Shown in pieces: positions 34,064 to 42,799 of a stretch of 64,000 bases of DNA (positions are counted from its first letter, which is position 1; each line of letters begins with the position of its first letter). The stretch lies in the NCBI RefSeq assembly GCF_900111495.1, contig NZ_FOIU01000001.1, forward strand, positions 186,001 through 250,000, written 5' to 3'. This DNA is from Chryseobacterium wanjuense (GTDB lineage: Bacteria > Bacteroidota > Bacteroidia > Flavobacteriales > Weeksellaceae). The notes below the pieces were generated by a model. The model was not told the origin of the DNA and did not search any database. It saw only the letters and a list, made by a program, of their open reading frames with translations. The position numbers were made by a program, and so were the translations under genes.

Positions 34064-35080
34064 ATGAAAAATAGAATTTTATTAATTAGTTTACTCTTTG
34101 TTTTTTATAATTTTAATGCACAGGTTGGAATTAATACGGTTTCACCAACTGCTACACTGGAGATAACAGCTAAAAATTCAACAGGAACTTCTGCTACTAC
34201 TGAAGGGCTGCTAATTCCCAGAGTAGATAGACAGCGGGCTCAATCCATGACCGCTATTCCGGTTTCAACCCTTATTTATGTGAATGACTTCTCAAGCGGA
34301 ACCCCTACAGGTAATGCTGTAAATATCGATAACAATGGTTACTATTATTATGATGGTACAGTATGGATGAAACTAAATACTAATATTTATAATTCAAATG
34401 GTACTCTTACAGAAAACCGTGTCGTAACCCAAAATGGAAACACTTTAGCCTTTGAAGGAACATCTGTAAATGCCTTTTCTGTAGATGGTACAACACTTTC
34501 TGTGGATGCGGCTTCTAATAGAGTGGGTGTAGGGACTAATGCACCTGCCCAAGGGCTTGATATAGAAGGGACGGCAAGACTAAGCCAATCTGTTGCAGCT
34601 AATACTCCTATACGTCTTCCGGGAACTACAAAACCATTATATGTTAACAGTACGGATGGAACGGTAACACATGCGCCGATAGGATTTACCAGAGTTTCAG
34701 GAGGGTTTAGACCCAGCATACCTTTTACTATAGCTACATTACCTGTTACAAACACTATAATACGTGTACGCTTTGTATGCCATGTAGACCAAAGTGATGA
34801 GACCAATAATTCTGATACTGCTAACTATGCTTACGGAGATTTTACTATTGTAGGTACCGGTACTGCAGATCCAATTCGATTTAGAGATGTTAATATAAAA
34901 AATTTTGATGGGACAGCTAAAACACTAATTACTAACACCCCTACAACAATAACATGGTCAAATGGCTCTACAATAAGTGGTAATCCAACTATAACTTTAA
35001 ATCAAACCACCGGAGAATTTAGAATGAATGCAGGAACAGTCGCATTAAGCTATTTTTTTGAAATGTTGGGAGGATCATAG
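34064..35080 (+). CDS. Secreted protein of unknown function (QVGINT family, 3)
   Basis: A 338-residue protein with a signal peptide (LLISLLFVFYNFNAQ), the mature start VGINTVSPTATLEITAKNS, and the shared block GLLIPRVDRQRAQSM, STLIYVNDFSSGTPTG and GYYYYDGTVWMKL. A second repeat-like section around residues 145-200 (VGVGTNAPAQGLDIEGTARL) repeats the N-terminal theme. This pattern often precedes tail-fibre or chaperone domains in the phylum. The last 120 residues look like a beta sandwich. Function is unknown. It is the largest of the three adjacent paralogues. Confidence 0.72.
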   Translation: MKNRILLISLLFVFYNFNAQVGINTVSPTATLEITAKNSTGTSATTEGLLIPRVDRQRAQSMTAIPVSTLIYVNDFSSGTPTGNAVNIDNNGYYYYDGTVWMKLNTNIYNSNGTLTENRVVTQNGNTLAFEGTSVNAFSVDGTTLSVDAASNRVGVGTNAPAQGLDIEGTARLSQSVAANTPIRLPGTTKPLYVNSTDGTVTHAPIGFTRVSGGFRPSIPFTIATLPVTNTIIRVRFVCHVDQSDETNNSDTANYAYGDFTIVGTGTADPIRFRDVNIKNFDGTAKTLITNTPTTITWSNGSTISGNPTITLNQTTGEFRMNAGTVALSYFFEMLGGS

Positions 35081-35131
35081 CTTTACCATATTTTCTTAAA
35101 AATTAGTTATATCACAAATTGAAAATAAAAA

Positions 35132-35156
35132 AAACCACTTGATATTCAAGTGGTTT
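35132..35156. terminator. Hairpin between the third secreted gene and tRNA-Gln
   Basis: A perfect 11-bp stem (AAACCACTTGA with TCAAGTGGTTT) around TAT. It can serve both convergent units. Confidence 0.75.
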
Positions 35157-35165
35157 AATTATGAA

Positions 35166-35239
35166 TGGTAGACTCACAGGGATTCGAACCCCAGATGACT
35201 GAACCAAAATCAGTAGTGTTACCGCTACACCATGAGTCT
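35166..35239 (-). tRNA. tRNA-Gln (anticodon TTG)
   Basis: Read on the minus strand, AGACTCA (1-7) pairs perfectly with TGAGTCT (66-72). The anticodon stem ACTGA/TCAGT encloses the loop TTTTGGT with anticodon TTG at 34-36. The T arm has TTCGAAT, and CCA is encoded at the 3' end. Total 74 nt with CCA. It is a single tRNA, not part of a cluster. Confidence 0.95.
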
Positions 35240-35472
35240 CTGTTTCAATGGCGCGAAATTATAGAATTTATTTTATATATGAAAATCAAAACTCAAGATT
35301 AATTCATCAAAACCAGTTCTGAAAGCCTTTATCAATTGATATCCAAAGAATTATTTTTAATAATTTTTGAAATAAATAAAAGTAGAATTTGAAAATTTAT
35401 TGATTGTCTTTAATAATTAAAGCTTATCCGCTTACTGTTCGACTTCTCAAAAAACAAATGAAATAAAAACCC

Positions 35473-35480
35473 TATCTTTG
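35473..35480 (+). promoter_or_regulatory. -7 promoter element of der
   Basis: TATCTTTG followed by CAAAAAA, 61 nt before the ATG at 35542. No clear -33 TTG is seen. Between the tRNA and this site (35240-35472) I see only AT-rich sequence. Confidence 0.5.
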
Positions 35481-35541
35481 CAAAAAATTGGGCTCCAAGA
35501 GTTGGAGAAACCCATTAATAATTAAATTATTAAACATTTTT

Positions 35542-36852
35542 ATGTCGAATATTGTCGCAATCGTTGGACGTCCCAACGTAGGAAAATCCACGCTTTTTAA
35601 TCGTTTACTGGAAAGAAGAGAGGCTATTGTAGACTCTACTGCAGGTGTTACCAGAGATCGCCATTACGGAAAATCTGACTGGAACGGGGTAGATTTTACA
35701 GTAATCGATACAGGTGGTTATGATGTGGGAACGGATGATATCTTTGAAGAAGAAATCCGCAAGCAGGTGCAATTGGCTGTAGATGAAGCTACTTCTATCA
35801 TTTTTATGATGAATGTGGAAGAAGGTCTTACCGATACAGATTACGAAATTTACAGACTTTTAAGAAGATCAAACAAACCTATTTATATTGTCATTAATAA
35901 AGTAGATTCTTCAAAAGAAGAGCTTCCCGCAACGGAATTCTATCAGTTGGGAATCGATAAATATTATACTTTATCTTCTGCAACCGGCTCAGGAACAGGA
36001 GATTTGCTGGATGATATCGTAAAAGATTTTCCCACCACAGAATATAAAGATCCTTTTGAAGGATTGCCTAAAATCACCATCGCAGGTCGCCCGAATGTAG
36101 GAAAATCTACCCTTACCAACGCTTTACTTGATGTTGAAAGAAATATTGTAACGGATGTGGCAGGTACAACGAGAGACAGTATCCAGACGCTTTACAATAA
36201 ATTCGGTTATGAGTTTGTATTGGTAGATACGGCAGGAATGCGTAAGAAATCGAAAGTGAGCGAAGATCTGGAGTTCTATTCGGTAATGCGTTCTATTCGT
36301 TCGATTGAGTTTTCGGATGTGGTTATCATCATGGTAGATGCTACTCAGGGATGGGAATCTCAGGATATGAATATTTTCGGATTGGCTCAGAAAAACAGAA
36401 AAGGGATTGTAATTCTGGTAAACAAATGGGATCTGATCGAAGATAAGCAGACCAACACAATGCGTGATTTCGAGAAGCAAATCAAAGATAAAATCGGGCA
36501 GTTCAACGATATTCCGATTTTGTTTATTTCGGCATTGACTAAGCAGAGAATTTTAAAAGCCGTTGAAGTTGCCATGGAGGTTTACGAAGATCGTAAGAAG
36601 AAAATTAAAACTTCAAAATTAAACGAAGTAATGCTTCCGATTTTTGAACAGACACCACCGCCGGCAAATAAAGGAAAATACATTAAAATCAAATATTGTG
36701 TGCAGCTTCCGACGCCGTCACCACAATTTGTATTCTTCTGTAACCTGCCTCAATACGTAAAAGAACCTTACAAGAGATTTACTGAAAATCAGCTGAGAAA
36801 AGAATTCGGATTTACCGGAGTTCCTATCGAAGTATATTTCAGACAAAAATAA
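35542..36852 (+). CDS. der: Ribosome biogenesis GTPase Der (EngA)
   Basis: A 436-residue GTPase with two G domains in tandem, needed for 50S subunit assembly. Domain 1 has VAIVGRPNVGKSTLFN, IDTGGYDVG and NKVD. Domain 2 has ITIAGRPNVGKSTLTNALL, VDTAGMRKKSK and NKWDL. The C-terminal KH-like domain includes TPPPANKGKYIKIKYCVQ and PQFVFFCN. An upstream in-frame ATG would add 18 residues (starting MGSKSWRN) with no family support, so the ATG at 35542 (MSNIVAIVGR) is used. It lies alone behind its own promoter. Confidence 0.96.
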   Translation: MSNIVAIVGRPNVGKSTLFNRLLERREAIVDSTAGVTRDRHYGKSDWNGVDFTVIDTGGYDVGTDDIFEEEIRKQVQLAVDEATSIIFMMNVEEGLTDTDYEIYRLLRRSNKPIYIVINKVDSSKEELPATEFYQLGIDKYYTLSSATGSGTGDLLDDIVKDFPTTEYKDPFEGLPKITIAGRPNVGKSTLTNALLDVERNIVTDVAGTTRDSIQTLYNKFGYEFVLVDTAGMRKKSKVSEDLEFYSVMRSIRSIEFSDVVIIMVDATQGWESQDMNIFGLAQKNRKGIVILVNKWDLIEDKQTNTMRDFEKQIKDKIGQFNDIPILFISALTKQRILKAVEVAMEVYEDRKKKIKTSKLNEVMLPIFEQTPPPANKGKYIKIKYCVQLPTPSPQFVFFCNLPQYVKEPYKRFTENQLRKEFGFTGVPIEVYFRQK

Positions 36853-36865
36853 AACTTAATTGCTT

Positions 36866-36945
36866 TTGTCATTCTGAGCAAACGAAATGGAGTCGAAGAA
36901 TTTAAAATAGTAATAAAATTCCTCTTTTCTCGGAATGACAAACTG
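36866..36945. repeat. Inverted repeat of the GTCATTCTGAGC family
   Basis: TTGTCATTCTGAGCAAACG..GAGTCGAAGAATTT and, 20 bp on, AATTCCTCTTTTCTCGGAATGACAAAC form a long imperfect hairpin in the der-upp gap. It is related to the elements near 15.3 and 50 kb. Confidence 0.6.
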
Positions 36946-36997
36946 CAAGTTTTAAGATATTAAAAATATTTATCATTATTAATATTCTATCAAAATA

Positions 36998-37651
36998 ATG
37001 AACACAATCGTTTTATCACAACAATTTTCCTTAGTGAATTCTTGGATTAATGAGCTTCGCAACGTTGAAATTCAAAACGACAGACTGAGATTCCGCAGAA
37101 ATATGGAAAGAATCGGAGAAATTGCAGCCTTCGAAATCAGTAAAGGATTGGAACAAAAAGAAATTGAAATTCAGACACCTTTAGACCTGATAAGAGCAAA
37201 AGAAATTGCTGTTCAGCCGGTTATTACAACGATTTTAAGAGCTGGAGTTCCTTTATTTCAAGGAATTTTAAATTATTTTGACAAAGCAGATTGCGGTTTC
37301 GTGGCAGCGTACAGAAAGCATGACGCCAATGATTATTTTTCCATCAAACAAGATTACTTAACTTGCCCGAGTATTGAAGGCAGACCATTGATTGTCGCAG
37401 ATCCGATGCTGGCAACAGGTGCCTCACTGATCGAAGCTCTCAAAGATTTATTAACCAACGGGAAACCGACACAACTACACATCGTGGCAGCCATTGCTTC
37501 AAAACAAGGTGTTGAAACCCTCGAAAAAGCGTATCCCAATGCAAAAATTTGGGTAGGAGCCCTCGATGAAAATTTAACATCAAAAGGCTACATCACACCA
37601 GGACTGGGAGATGCAGGGGATTTAAGCTACGGAGAAAAACTTCAGAGATAA
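36998..37651 (+). CDS. upp: Uracil phosphoribosyltransferase
   Basis: A 217-residue pyrimidine-salvage enzyme that makes UMP from uracil and PRPP. The family marks are QPVITTILRAGVPLFQGIL, the PRPP loop region LIVADPMLATGASLIEAL, and the C-terminal uracil-binding YITPGLGDAGDLSYG. Its length is normal. It converges with the alpha/beta hydrolase gene 25 bp downstream. Confidence 0.96.
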   Translation: MNTIVLSQQFSLVNSWINELRNVEIQNDRLRFRRNMERIGEIAAFEISKGLEQKEIEIQTPLDLIRAKEIAVQPVITTILRAGVPLFQGILNYFDKADCGFVAAYRKHDANDYFSIKQDYLTCPSIEGRPLIVADPMLATGASLIEALKDLLTNGKPTQLHIVAAIASKQGVETLEKAYPNAKIWVGALDENLTSKGYITPGLGDAGDLSYGEKLQR

Positions 37652-37676
37652 TTTTAATAAGGTTTAAAAATAACAA

Positions 37677-38363
37677 TCAAGAGAGATTCCAAAAATCTTT
37701 CATTGCATTTAATAATACATTTGGTCGTACTTTATCCATCGGATGCTTTGTATCGGGAAGTACGGCCAGTTTTGCGTTCGGCAGGCTTCTGTACACATGT
37801 ATACTTTCTTCCAGTGTCACCATATTATCTTTATCGCCAACCATGACCTGAACAGGAACATCGATAGTTGATAAATTATCTTTCAAAGGTGGATTTTTAC
37901 CCAGAGAAATCATCATTTCTGCAATGGCAGGAAGTAATTGCTTCCATTTCGAGCCGTGCTGATTTTCTAGTAATTCTGCATATTTAGGCACTTTTTCAGC
38001 GATAACATCAGGGTTCAGCATCTTACTTTCCTTCAGAGCCTGTTCTTCCGTCCAATCGAATTTCGTTCCTAAAGTCATGATAGAATGTACAGTGGAAGGG
38101 TGTTGCTCAGCATAACAAAGCGCTACATAACCACCCATGCTGTGCCCGAAAATATAAACATTCTGCAGCTTTTCTTTTTCAATGAATCCTTTTAATTCCT
38201 GTGTATATTTTTCAATAGTAATCCCATTTTCCGGAATTTCAACATCTCCATGCCCTGAAAATAAAGGCGTATGGATCGTAAAATATTTTGATAATTCTGT
38301 TCTTAACGGTTCAAAAATTTCGTTATGACCTAAAGCTCCGTGCAATAAAATAAGACTTTTCAT
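37677..38363 (-). CDS. Alpha/beta hydrolase
   Basis: A 228-residue soluble alpha/beta-hydrolase. The oxyanion region is LILLHGALGHNEIF. The nucleophile elbow is FGHSMGGYVALCYAEQHP. The acid lies near VMVGDKDNMV, and the catalytic His is in DTKHPMDKV. The pattern resembles small esterases or MenH-like hydrolases, but the substrate cannot be told. It lies between upp and comF with 200 bp of non-coding sequence upstream. Confidence 0.85.
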   Translation of the reverse strand: MKSLILLHGALGHNEIFEPLRTELSKYFTIHTPLFSGHGDVEIPENGITIEKYTQELKGFIEKEKLQNVYIFGHSMGGYVALCYAEQHPSTVHSIMTLGTKFDWTEEQALKESKMLNPDVIAEKVPKYAELLENQHGSKWKQLLPAIAEMMISLGKNPPLKDNLSTIDVPVQVMVGDKDNMVTLEESIHVYRSLPNAKLAVLPDTKHPMDKVRPNVLLNAMKDFWNLS

Positions 38364-38517
38364 TAATTATTAGATTTACGGAAAATTAAGAAAAAGATTT
38401 GAATTTCGATATGAAAGTTTGCAGCATTCCAGGAGCAACTGAAATTATCTGATTTAAAATTATTTGCAATATCATTTTGATTAGATTTTGAAAAAATCGT
38501 ATCGAGAAATTTTTACT

Positions 38518-38576
38518 CGAACTGACACGAATTCCGAACCTCGCATCCCGCATCCCGAATCTCAAAACTTTACACA
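38518..38576. repeat. Low-complexity CGCATCCCGCATCCCGAATCTC repeat
   Basis: CCTCGCATCCCGCATCCCGA then ATCTCAAAACTTTACAC occupies the space just after the comF stop. Similar words (CCCGAAACTCAAAACTTTAAA) precede aceA. The remaining sequence of the 38364-38569 gap shows no gene. Confidence 0.45.
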
Positions 38577-39223
38577 TCAATCGCCATCACCAAAACGCTC
38601 ACCTTATTATCTCCTGCCTTCAAAATTTCCCAGGCGATGGAGGCTAAAGTATTTCCTGTTGTGAAAACATCATCAATTAACAAAATATTTTTTCCAGAAA
38701 TATGCTTAGTGATTGAGAACGTATTTTCGGTTTCCAGACGATTTTCTTTATTTTTTAAAGCCTGAGCTTGAGAATAATAATTCCTTTTAATTAATTCATG
38801 ATCAAAGGGGATTTTATAAAATTCCGACAGAGTTTCGGTGAATAAATGCAACTGATTATAACCTCTTTCCTTTAATTTTTTCGAATGCAGAGGAACAGTT
38901 ACCAACAAATCGGGCTTTTCATTTTGAAAATCCAGTCTTTCTGTTGTCCAGTCAGCGAGAATTTTTCCAACTTTTTCCCGACTCTTATATTTCAGTTCGT
39001 GAATGATTTTCCGGCTTACATTTTCTTTTTCAAATTGCATCAACGCATACGTGTTCTCTACTGGAAACAAAAGTTTACATTTTTCTTTAATAAAATTATC
39101 TTCAAAATAAGTGTAATGTGTAAAGTGAATGTGTTCAAAACAGAGATTGCAAACCAATAAATGGGCATCGATAATTCGGTTGCAGTGAAGGCAACGATTC
39201 GGGAAAAATAGATCTAAAATCAT
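38570..39223 (-). CDS. ComF family phosphoribosyltransferase-like protein
   Basis: A 217-residue protein of the ComF/GntX family. Two Cys pairs near the start (RCLHCNR and LLVCNLCFEH) form the usual zinc-finger-like unit. The type I PRTase domain follows, with KERGYNQLHLFTE, YYSQAQALKNKENRLET and the PRPP-binding loop ILLIDDVFTTGNTLASIA. In transformable bacteria ComF supports DNA uptake, but many species carry it without known competence. Length is normal. Confidence 0.9.
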   Translation of the reverse strand: MILDLFFPNRCLHCNRIIDAHLLVCNLCFEHIHFTHYTYFEDNFIKEKCKLLFPVENTYALMQFEKENVSRKIIHELKYKSREKVGKILADWTTERLDFQNEKPDLLVTVPLHSKKLKERGYNQLHLFTETLSEFYKIPFDHELIKRNYYSQAQALKNKENRLETENTFSITKHISGKNILLIDDVFTTGNTLASIAWEILKAGDNKVSVLVMAIDV

Positions 39224-39263
39224 TTGTGTATTGTGTGAAACGAAGATAGTTATTTTGGTTTGA

Positions 39264-39447
39264 AGATGGAAGCATGAAGCTGGAAGTTTTAAATATTGCG
39301 TTTTAAATTTTTTTTATTGCTATCATTCGCTGAGTCAAATACCCTTGTGAACGAAAAATAAACAGAAAATTATTCAAAAAAAAACTTGAGCTCTTTGCGT
39401 TAAAAAAATATCCACAACACATCAAACCTCCATCATCCAGCTTCCAT
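39264..39447. repeat. Intergenic repeat region containing element shared with 49.3 kb
   Basis: The gap between comF and the regulator gene holds GATGGAAGCATGAAGCTGGAAG near its start. Next is a copy (39316-39408) of an element also found at 49267-49358. CCTCCATCATCCAGCTTCCATCC lies near the end, roughly complementary to the beginning. No coding sequence is seen. Confidence 0.6.
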
Positions 39448-39448
39448 C

Positions 39449-40921
39449 CTAAAATTCCTTCCTAATCCTCTCAATCGCATTTTTCATACTCAAATTAAAA
39501 TACTCTTTTTCCAGACGAATCGGCGGCGCTTGCCTCACTTCGCAATCCGAAATACTGCACGATTCGCAGGTTACACCGACGTTTATTGTTTTCAAATTGG
39601 AGGATTTTATAAAATTAATTTTTTTAATCGTTTGAGAATTCAACAAAATTCCAAGGCAATAACTTCTGTTACTGCCGTCAGAAAACGGATTTTTCTGTGA
39701 AGTTGAAATTACGAGATAACTGATTCCCTGGTCTTTATAATGTGAAATTTGCGCATCTGTCAAGGTTTCATTTTCTTTTAAATGATGCAGATTTTTCACA
39801 GCAATCCATCGTCTGCAATAATGTTCGTTGGTCGCGTTCGCATGAGGAGCTTGTTGATGATTAAGGTGTAACTCTTTTAAAATCTGTATTTTATCAGAAT
39901 TTTTCTTTTTGACCAAGCATAAATAAAACAAATCCTTTATTCCCAATTCAGAAGATAAGATATTGGTCAGACGATAGTAAAATGTTTCAGGCGAATGGGT
40001 GAAATATTTAATTAAATTCTCAAAATTCAAAGGATCCCAGTCATGTTGAAGGAAAAATTCTGAAGTTTTTTCAAGCGTTTTTTGTTTTGAGATTAATAAA
40101 GCTCCGGCGAAATAAGAAGCATAGAAATTATTTAGAATTTCCTCAAAACTTCCGAAATCCAGCCATGAATAGGTGTTGGGGCGACTTTTCAGTTCCAGAA
40201 CATTGAAGCCAATTTCTTTAGCAAAAATGAAAGTTTTTTGATCTTGTTCTAATTTTTTATTTAAAAGAAGCAATTTTTTCTCTGGAATAAACAATGAACG
40301 AAGATTGTCAAGCGTTCCATATTGTTGAAAATCTTCAGATTGGATCTTATAATTAAATTTTCCAGTTAATATATTTTCTAAAACATCAGGTTGTAGGTTT
40401 TTACTGATTTCCACTTGATTTTCACGGGCAAATTGCACAACTTTTTCCTCAATTTCAGGAAAATAATTATCATACAATTCCTGAAATGATCTCAAAACCG
40501 CAAAATAAAATCGCTCTTTTCCCAGATTATAATTCTGTGAAATTTCAATCAACGCATTGATAAAAGCCGTTACTTTTTTGGGGGCATCACTGATGATGCT
40601 GATGAGATTGTTTTTATTAATCCCAAAAAGGTCGAGGGGAATTTCCTTAAAAAAATCAGATTGTAAAATTTCATTGAAGGGAGCCAGGCTTTTATCCAGT
40701 TTTGTAGATACCAGATCATCAAAAGTACAGCTCAGAGCTTCTGAAAGCTGGATGATTTTATCATGCTTCGGATATTTTTTACCGTTTTCTATTTCATTTA
40801 AATAAGATTTAGACAATCCTGTTTTCACGGCAAGATCCTGCAAAGACCAGTTTTTCTTCTGTCTCTGCTGTTTTAGTTTTAATCCAAAAACCGTTTTGAT
40901 AAAGTCACTTTCAGAATTCAT
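39449..40921 (-). CDS. XRE-family regulator of RamB/ScfR type (HTH + IrrE-like + DUF2083-like)
   Basis: A 490-residue regulator. Residues about 10-70 form a helix-turn-helix (LKLKQQRQKKNWSLQDLAVK, LSKSYLNEIENGKKYPKHDK). A long middle section resembles the ImmA/IrrE-like region, but its HExxH zinc motif is missing (FIFAKEIGFNVLEL). The C-terminal 150 residues contain NEHYCRRWIAV, SYCLGILL and CESCSISDCEVRQAPP. This is the architecture of the actinobacterial RamB/PrpR-type regulators of acetate and propionate metabolism, which sense acyl-CoA. It is divergent from aceB-aceA with a 126-bp gap that carries two matching palindromes, so it very probably controls the glyoxylate shunt. Confidence 0.85.
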   Translation of the reverse strand: MNSESDFIKTVFGLKLKQQRQKKNWSLQDLAVKTGLSKSYLNEIENGKKYPKHDKIIQLSEALSCTFDDLVSTKLDKSLAPFNEILQSDFFKEIPLDLFGINKNNLISIISDAPKKVTAFINALIEISQNYNLGKERFYFAVLRSFQELYDNYFPEIEEKVVQFARENQVEISKNLQPDVLENILTGKFNYKIQSEDFQQYGTLDNLRSLFIPEKKLLLLNKKLEQDQKTFIFAKEIGFNVLELKSRPNTYSWLDFGSFEEILNNFYASYFAGALLISKQKTLEKTSEFFLQHDWDPLNFENLIKYFTHSPETFYYRLTNILSSELGIKDLFYLCLVKKKNSDKIQILKELHLNHQQAPHANATNEHYCRRWIAVKNLHHLKENETLTDAQISHYKDQGISYLVISTSQKNPFSDGSNRSYCLGILLNSQTIKKINFIKSSNLKTINVGVTCESCSISDCEVRQAPPIRLEKEYFNLSMKNAIERIRKEF

Positions 40922-40943
40922 AACTCAAATATAATAATTGAAA

Positions 40944-40955
40944 GCGATTTTTCGC
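40944..40955. promoter_or_regulatory. Candidate operator 1, GCGA-N4-TCGC
   Basis: GCGATTTTTCGC, an inverted repeat GCGA..TCGC with a 4-bp centre, 23 bp from the regulator start codon. It has the same geometry as operator 2. Confidence 0.6.
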
Positions 40956-40979
40956 ATAATAATTTTTAAAATAAATTTA

Positions 40980-40991
40980 GCGAACGTTCGC
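40980..40991. promoter_or_regulatory. Candidate operator 2, GCGA-N4-TCGC
   Basis: GCGAACGTTCGC, a perfect 12-bp palindrome, 36 bp from operator 1 (start to start). It lies about where the -33 region of the aceB promoter should be, given the -7 box at 41012-41019. Confidence 0.65.
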
Positions 40992-41011
40992 TGTATGTGA
41001 AAATTTTTATT

Positions 41012-41019
41012 TATGTTTG
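41012..41019 (+). promoter_or_regulatory. -7 promoter element of aceB
   Basis: TATGTTTG, 28 nt before the ATG at 41048. The upstream alternative start at 40997 lies before this box and is therefore unlikely. Confidence 0.5.
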
Positions 41020-41047
41020 TGATGTCGAATCTCAAAATCAATACATT

Positions 41048-42622
41048 ATGGAAACTAAAACTCAATTAAAAATAAAGGCTCAACAACAGTTTGAGGAGAT
41101 TTTTTCTAATGATTTAGTAGATTTTCTTATTGAACTTCATCAGAATTTTAACAAGAAAAGAATAAAACTTCTCGAAGAAAGAAAAAAAACTCAGCAGGAA
41201 TTTGATAAAGGAATTCTTCCGAAATTCTTATCTGAAACTGAAGAAATCAGAAACGGAAATTGGGTTTGTTCACCACTTCCTGATGATCTTCTGGACAGAC
41301 GTGTGGAAATTACCGGACCGGTCGATCGGAAAATGATTATTAATGCATTGAATTCCGGTGCTTCAACATTCATGGCAGATTTTGAAGACAGTAATTCCCC
41401 AACCTGGAAAAATTGTATGGAAGGACAAATTAATCTTTCTGATGCGATTAACCAACAAATTGATTTTACAAATGAGCAGGGAAAATCTTATGAACTTAAT
41501 GAAAAAACTGCGGTTTTACTGGTTCGTCCGAGAGGTTTACATTTAAACGAAAAACATCTGGAAATTAATGGAGAAGAAACTTCAGCTTCATTAATTGATT
41601 TTGGAATTTATTTTTTCAGAAATGCAAAACAATTGTTGGAAAACGGTAGCGGACCTTATTTTTACCTTCCAAAACTGGAACATTATAAAGAAGCCAGATG
41701 GTGGAATGAAGTTTTTATTTTTTCGCAAAACTATCTGGGAATTCCTCAGGGAACGATCAAAGCAACCGTTTTGATTGAAACTATTGCTGCTTCTTTCCAA
41801 ATTGACGAAATTTTATTTGAATTAAAAGAACACAGCTCCGGCTTGAATTGTGGGCGCTGGGATTATATTTTTTCATTTATTAAAAAATTTAGAAATCTTC
41901 CCGAATTTATTGTTCCCGACAGAGACCAGGTGACAATGACTTCCCCTTTTATGAGTGCTTATTCTAAAAGGGTGATTGAAATTTGTCATAAAAGAAATGT
42001 CCACGCAATCGGTGGAATGGCTGCGCAAATTCCTATTAAGAATGATTATGAAGCAAACAGCATTGCCTTTGGAAAAGTGAGAAGTGACAAAGAACGTGAA
42101 GTGAAAAACGGACACGACGGAACCTGGGTGGCACATCCGGCGTTGGTTTCTGTAGCGAAAGATATTTTCGACCAATTCATGCCTTCACGCAACCAAATTG
42201 ATAAAAAATTTAATTATCAGATTACAGAAAAAGATCTGCTTGAAATCCCAAAAGGGGAGATCACCGAAAATGGAGTACGAAAAAACATCAATGTCGGAAT
42301 TCTTTACATTGAATCTTGGCTGATGGGAATTGGTGCGGCAGCAATTTATAACTTAATGGAAGATGCGGCAACAGCGGAAATTTCAAGAACCCAAATCTGG
42401 CAGTGGCTGAAAAATGAAGCAGTGTTGAGCGACGACCGGACATTAACCAGAAAAATGGTTCTCCAGTGGGAAGCTGAAGAAATGGAGCGTATTGAAAAAT
42501 ATGTCGGTGAGGAACGTTTCAAAAACGGGAAATTCAATCTTGCCAAAGAACTTTTCAATGAACTGATTTTCTGTGAAAACTTTGAAGAATTTCTGACACT
42601 GAAAGCATATCCTTTTATATAG
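41048..42622 (+). CDS. aceB: Malate synthase A
   Basis: A 524-residue glyoxylate-shunt enzyme that condenses glyoxylate with acetyl-CoA to malate. The family marks are PVDRKMIINALNSGASTFMADFEDSNSPTW, LLVRPRGLHLNEKH, the metal-binding ATVLIETIAASFQIDEILFEL, GRWDYIFSFIKKF, and the Asp-bearing C-terminal LMEDAATAEISRTQIWQW. The length is near the 530 residues usual for the A form. The ATG at 41048 is preferred over one 17 codons earlier, because the extra residues match nothing and precede the -7 box. It is followed by aceA after 177 bp. Confidence 0.96.
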   Translation: METKTQLKIKAQQQFEEIFSNDLVDFLIELHQNFNKKRIKLLEERKKTQQEFDKGILPKFLSETEEIRNGNWVCSPLPDDLLDRRVEITGPVDRKMIINALNSGASTFMADFEDSNSPTWKNCMEGQINLSDAINQQIDFTNEQGKSYELNEKTAVLLVRPRGLHLNEKHLEINGEETSASLIDFGIYFFRNAKQLLENGSGPYFYLPKLEHYKEARWWNEVFIFSQNYLGIPQGTIKATVLIETIAASFQIDEILFELKEHSSGLNCGRWDYIFSFIKKFRNLPEFIVPDRDQVTMTSPFMSAYSKRVIEICHKRNVHAIGGMAAQIPIKNDYEANSIAFGKVRSDKEREVKNGHDGTWVAHPALVSVAKDIFDQFMPSRNQIDKKFNYQITEKDLLEIPKGEITENGVRKNINVGILYIESWLMGIGAAAIYNLMEDAATAEISRTQIWQWLKNEAVLSDDRTLTRKMVLQWEAEEMERIEKYVGEERFKNGKFNLAKELFNELIFCENFEEFLTLKAYPFI

Positions 42623-42712
42623 GCTGGATGGATGATGATGAGAATTGGAGGGTAGTAAAGTCACTTTGAATTTCACTCAAACCGACAGCATTCACTCAAA
42701 CCCCAAAACTTT

Positions 42713-42757
<45 letters not shown>

Positions 42758-42799
42758 AACCCGACAACCCGAAACTCAAAACTTTAAACCCCAAATATT

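Noticed and set aside
34387..34806. 139-codon frame opposite the third secreted protein
   Set aside because: Antisense shadow; the plus strand has a signal peptide and family match.
35488..35541. Upstream start of der adding 18 residues
   Set aside because: The extra residues match nothing in Der proteins and the ATG at 35542 fits the family N-terminus.
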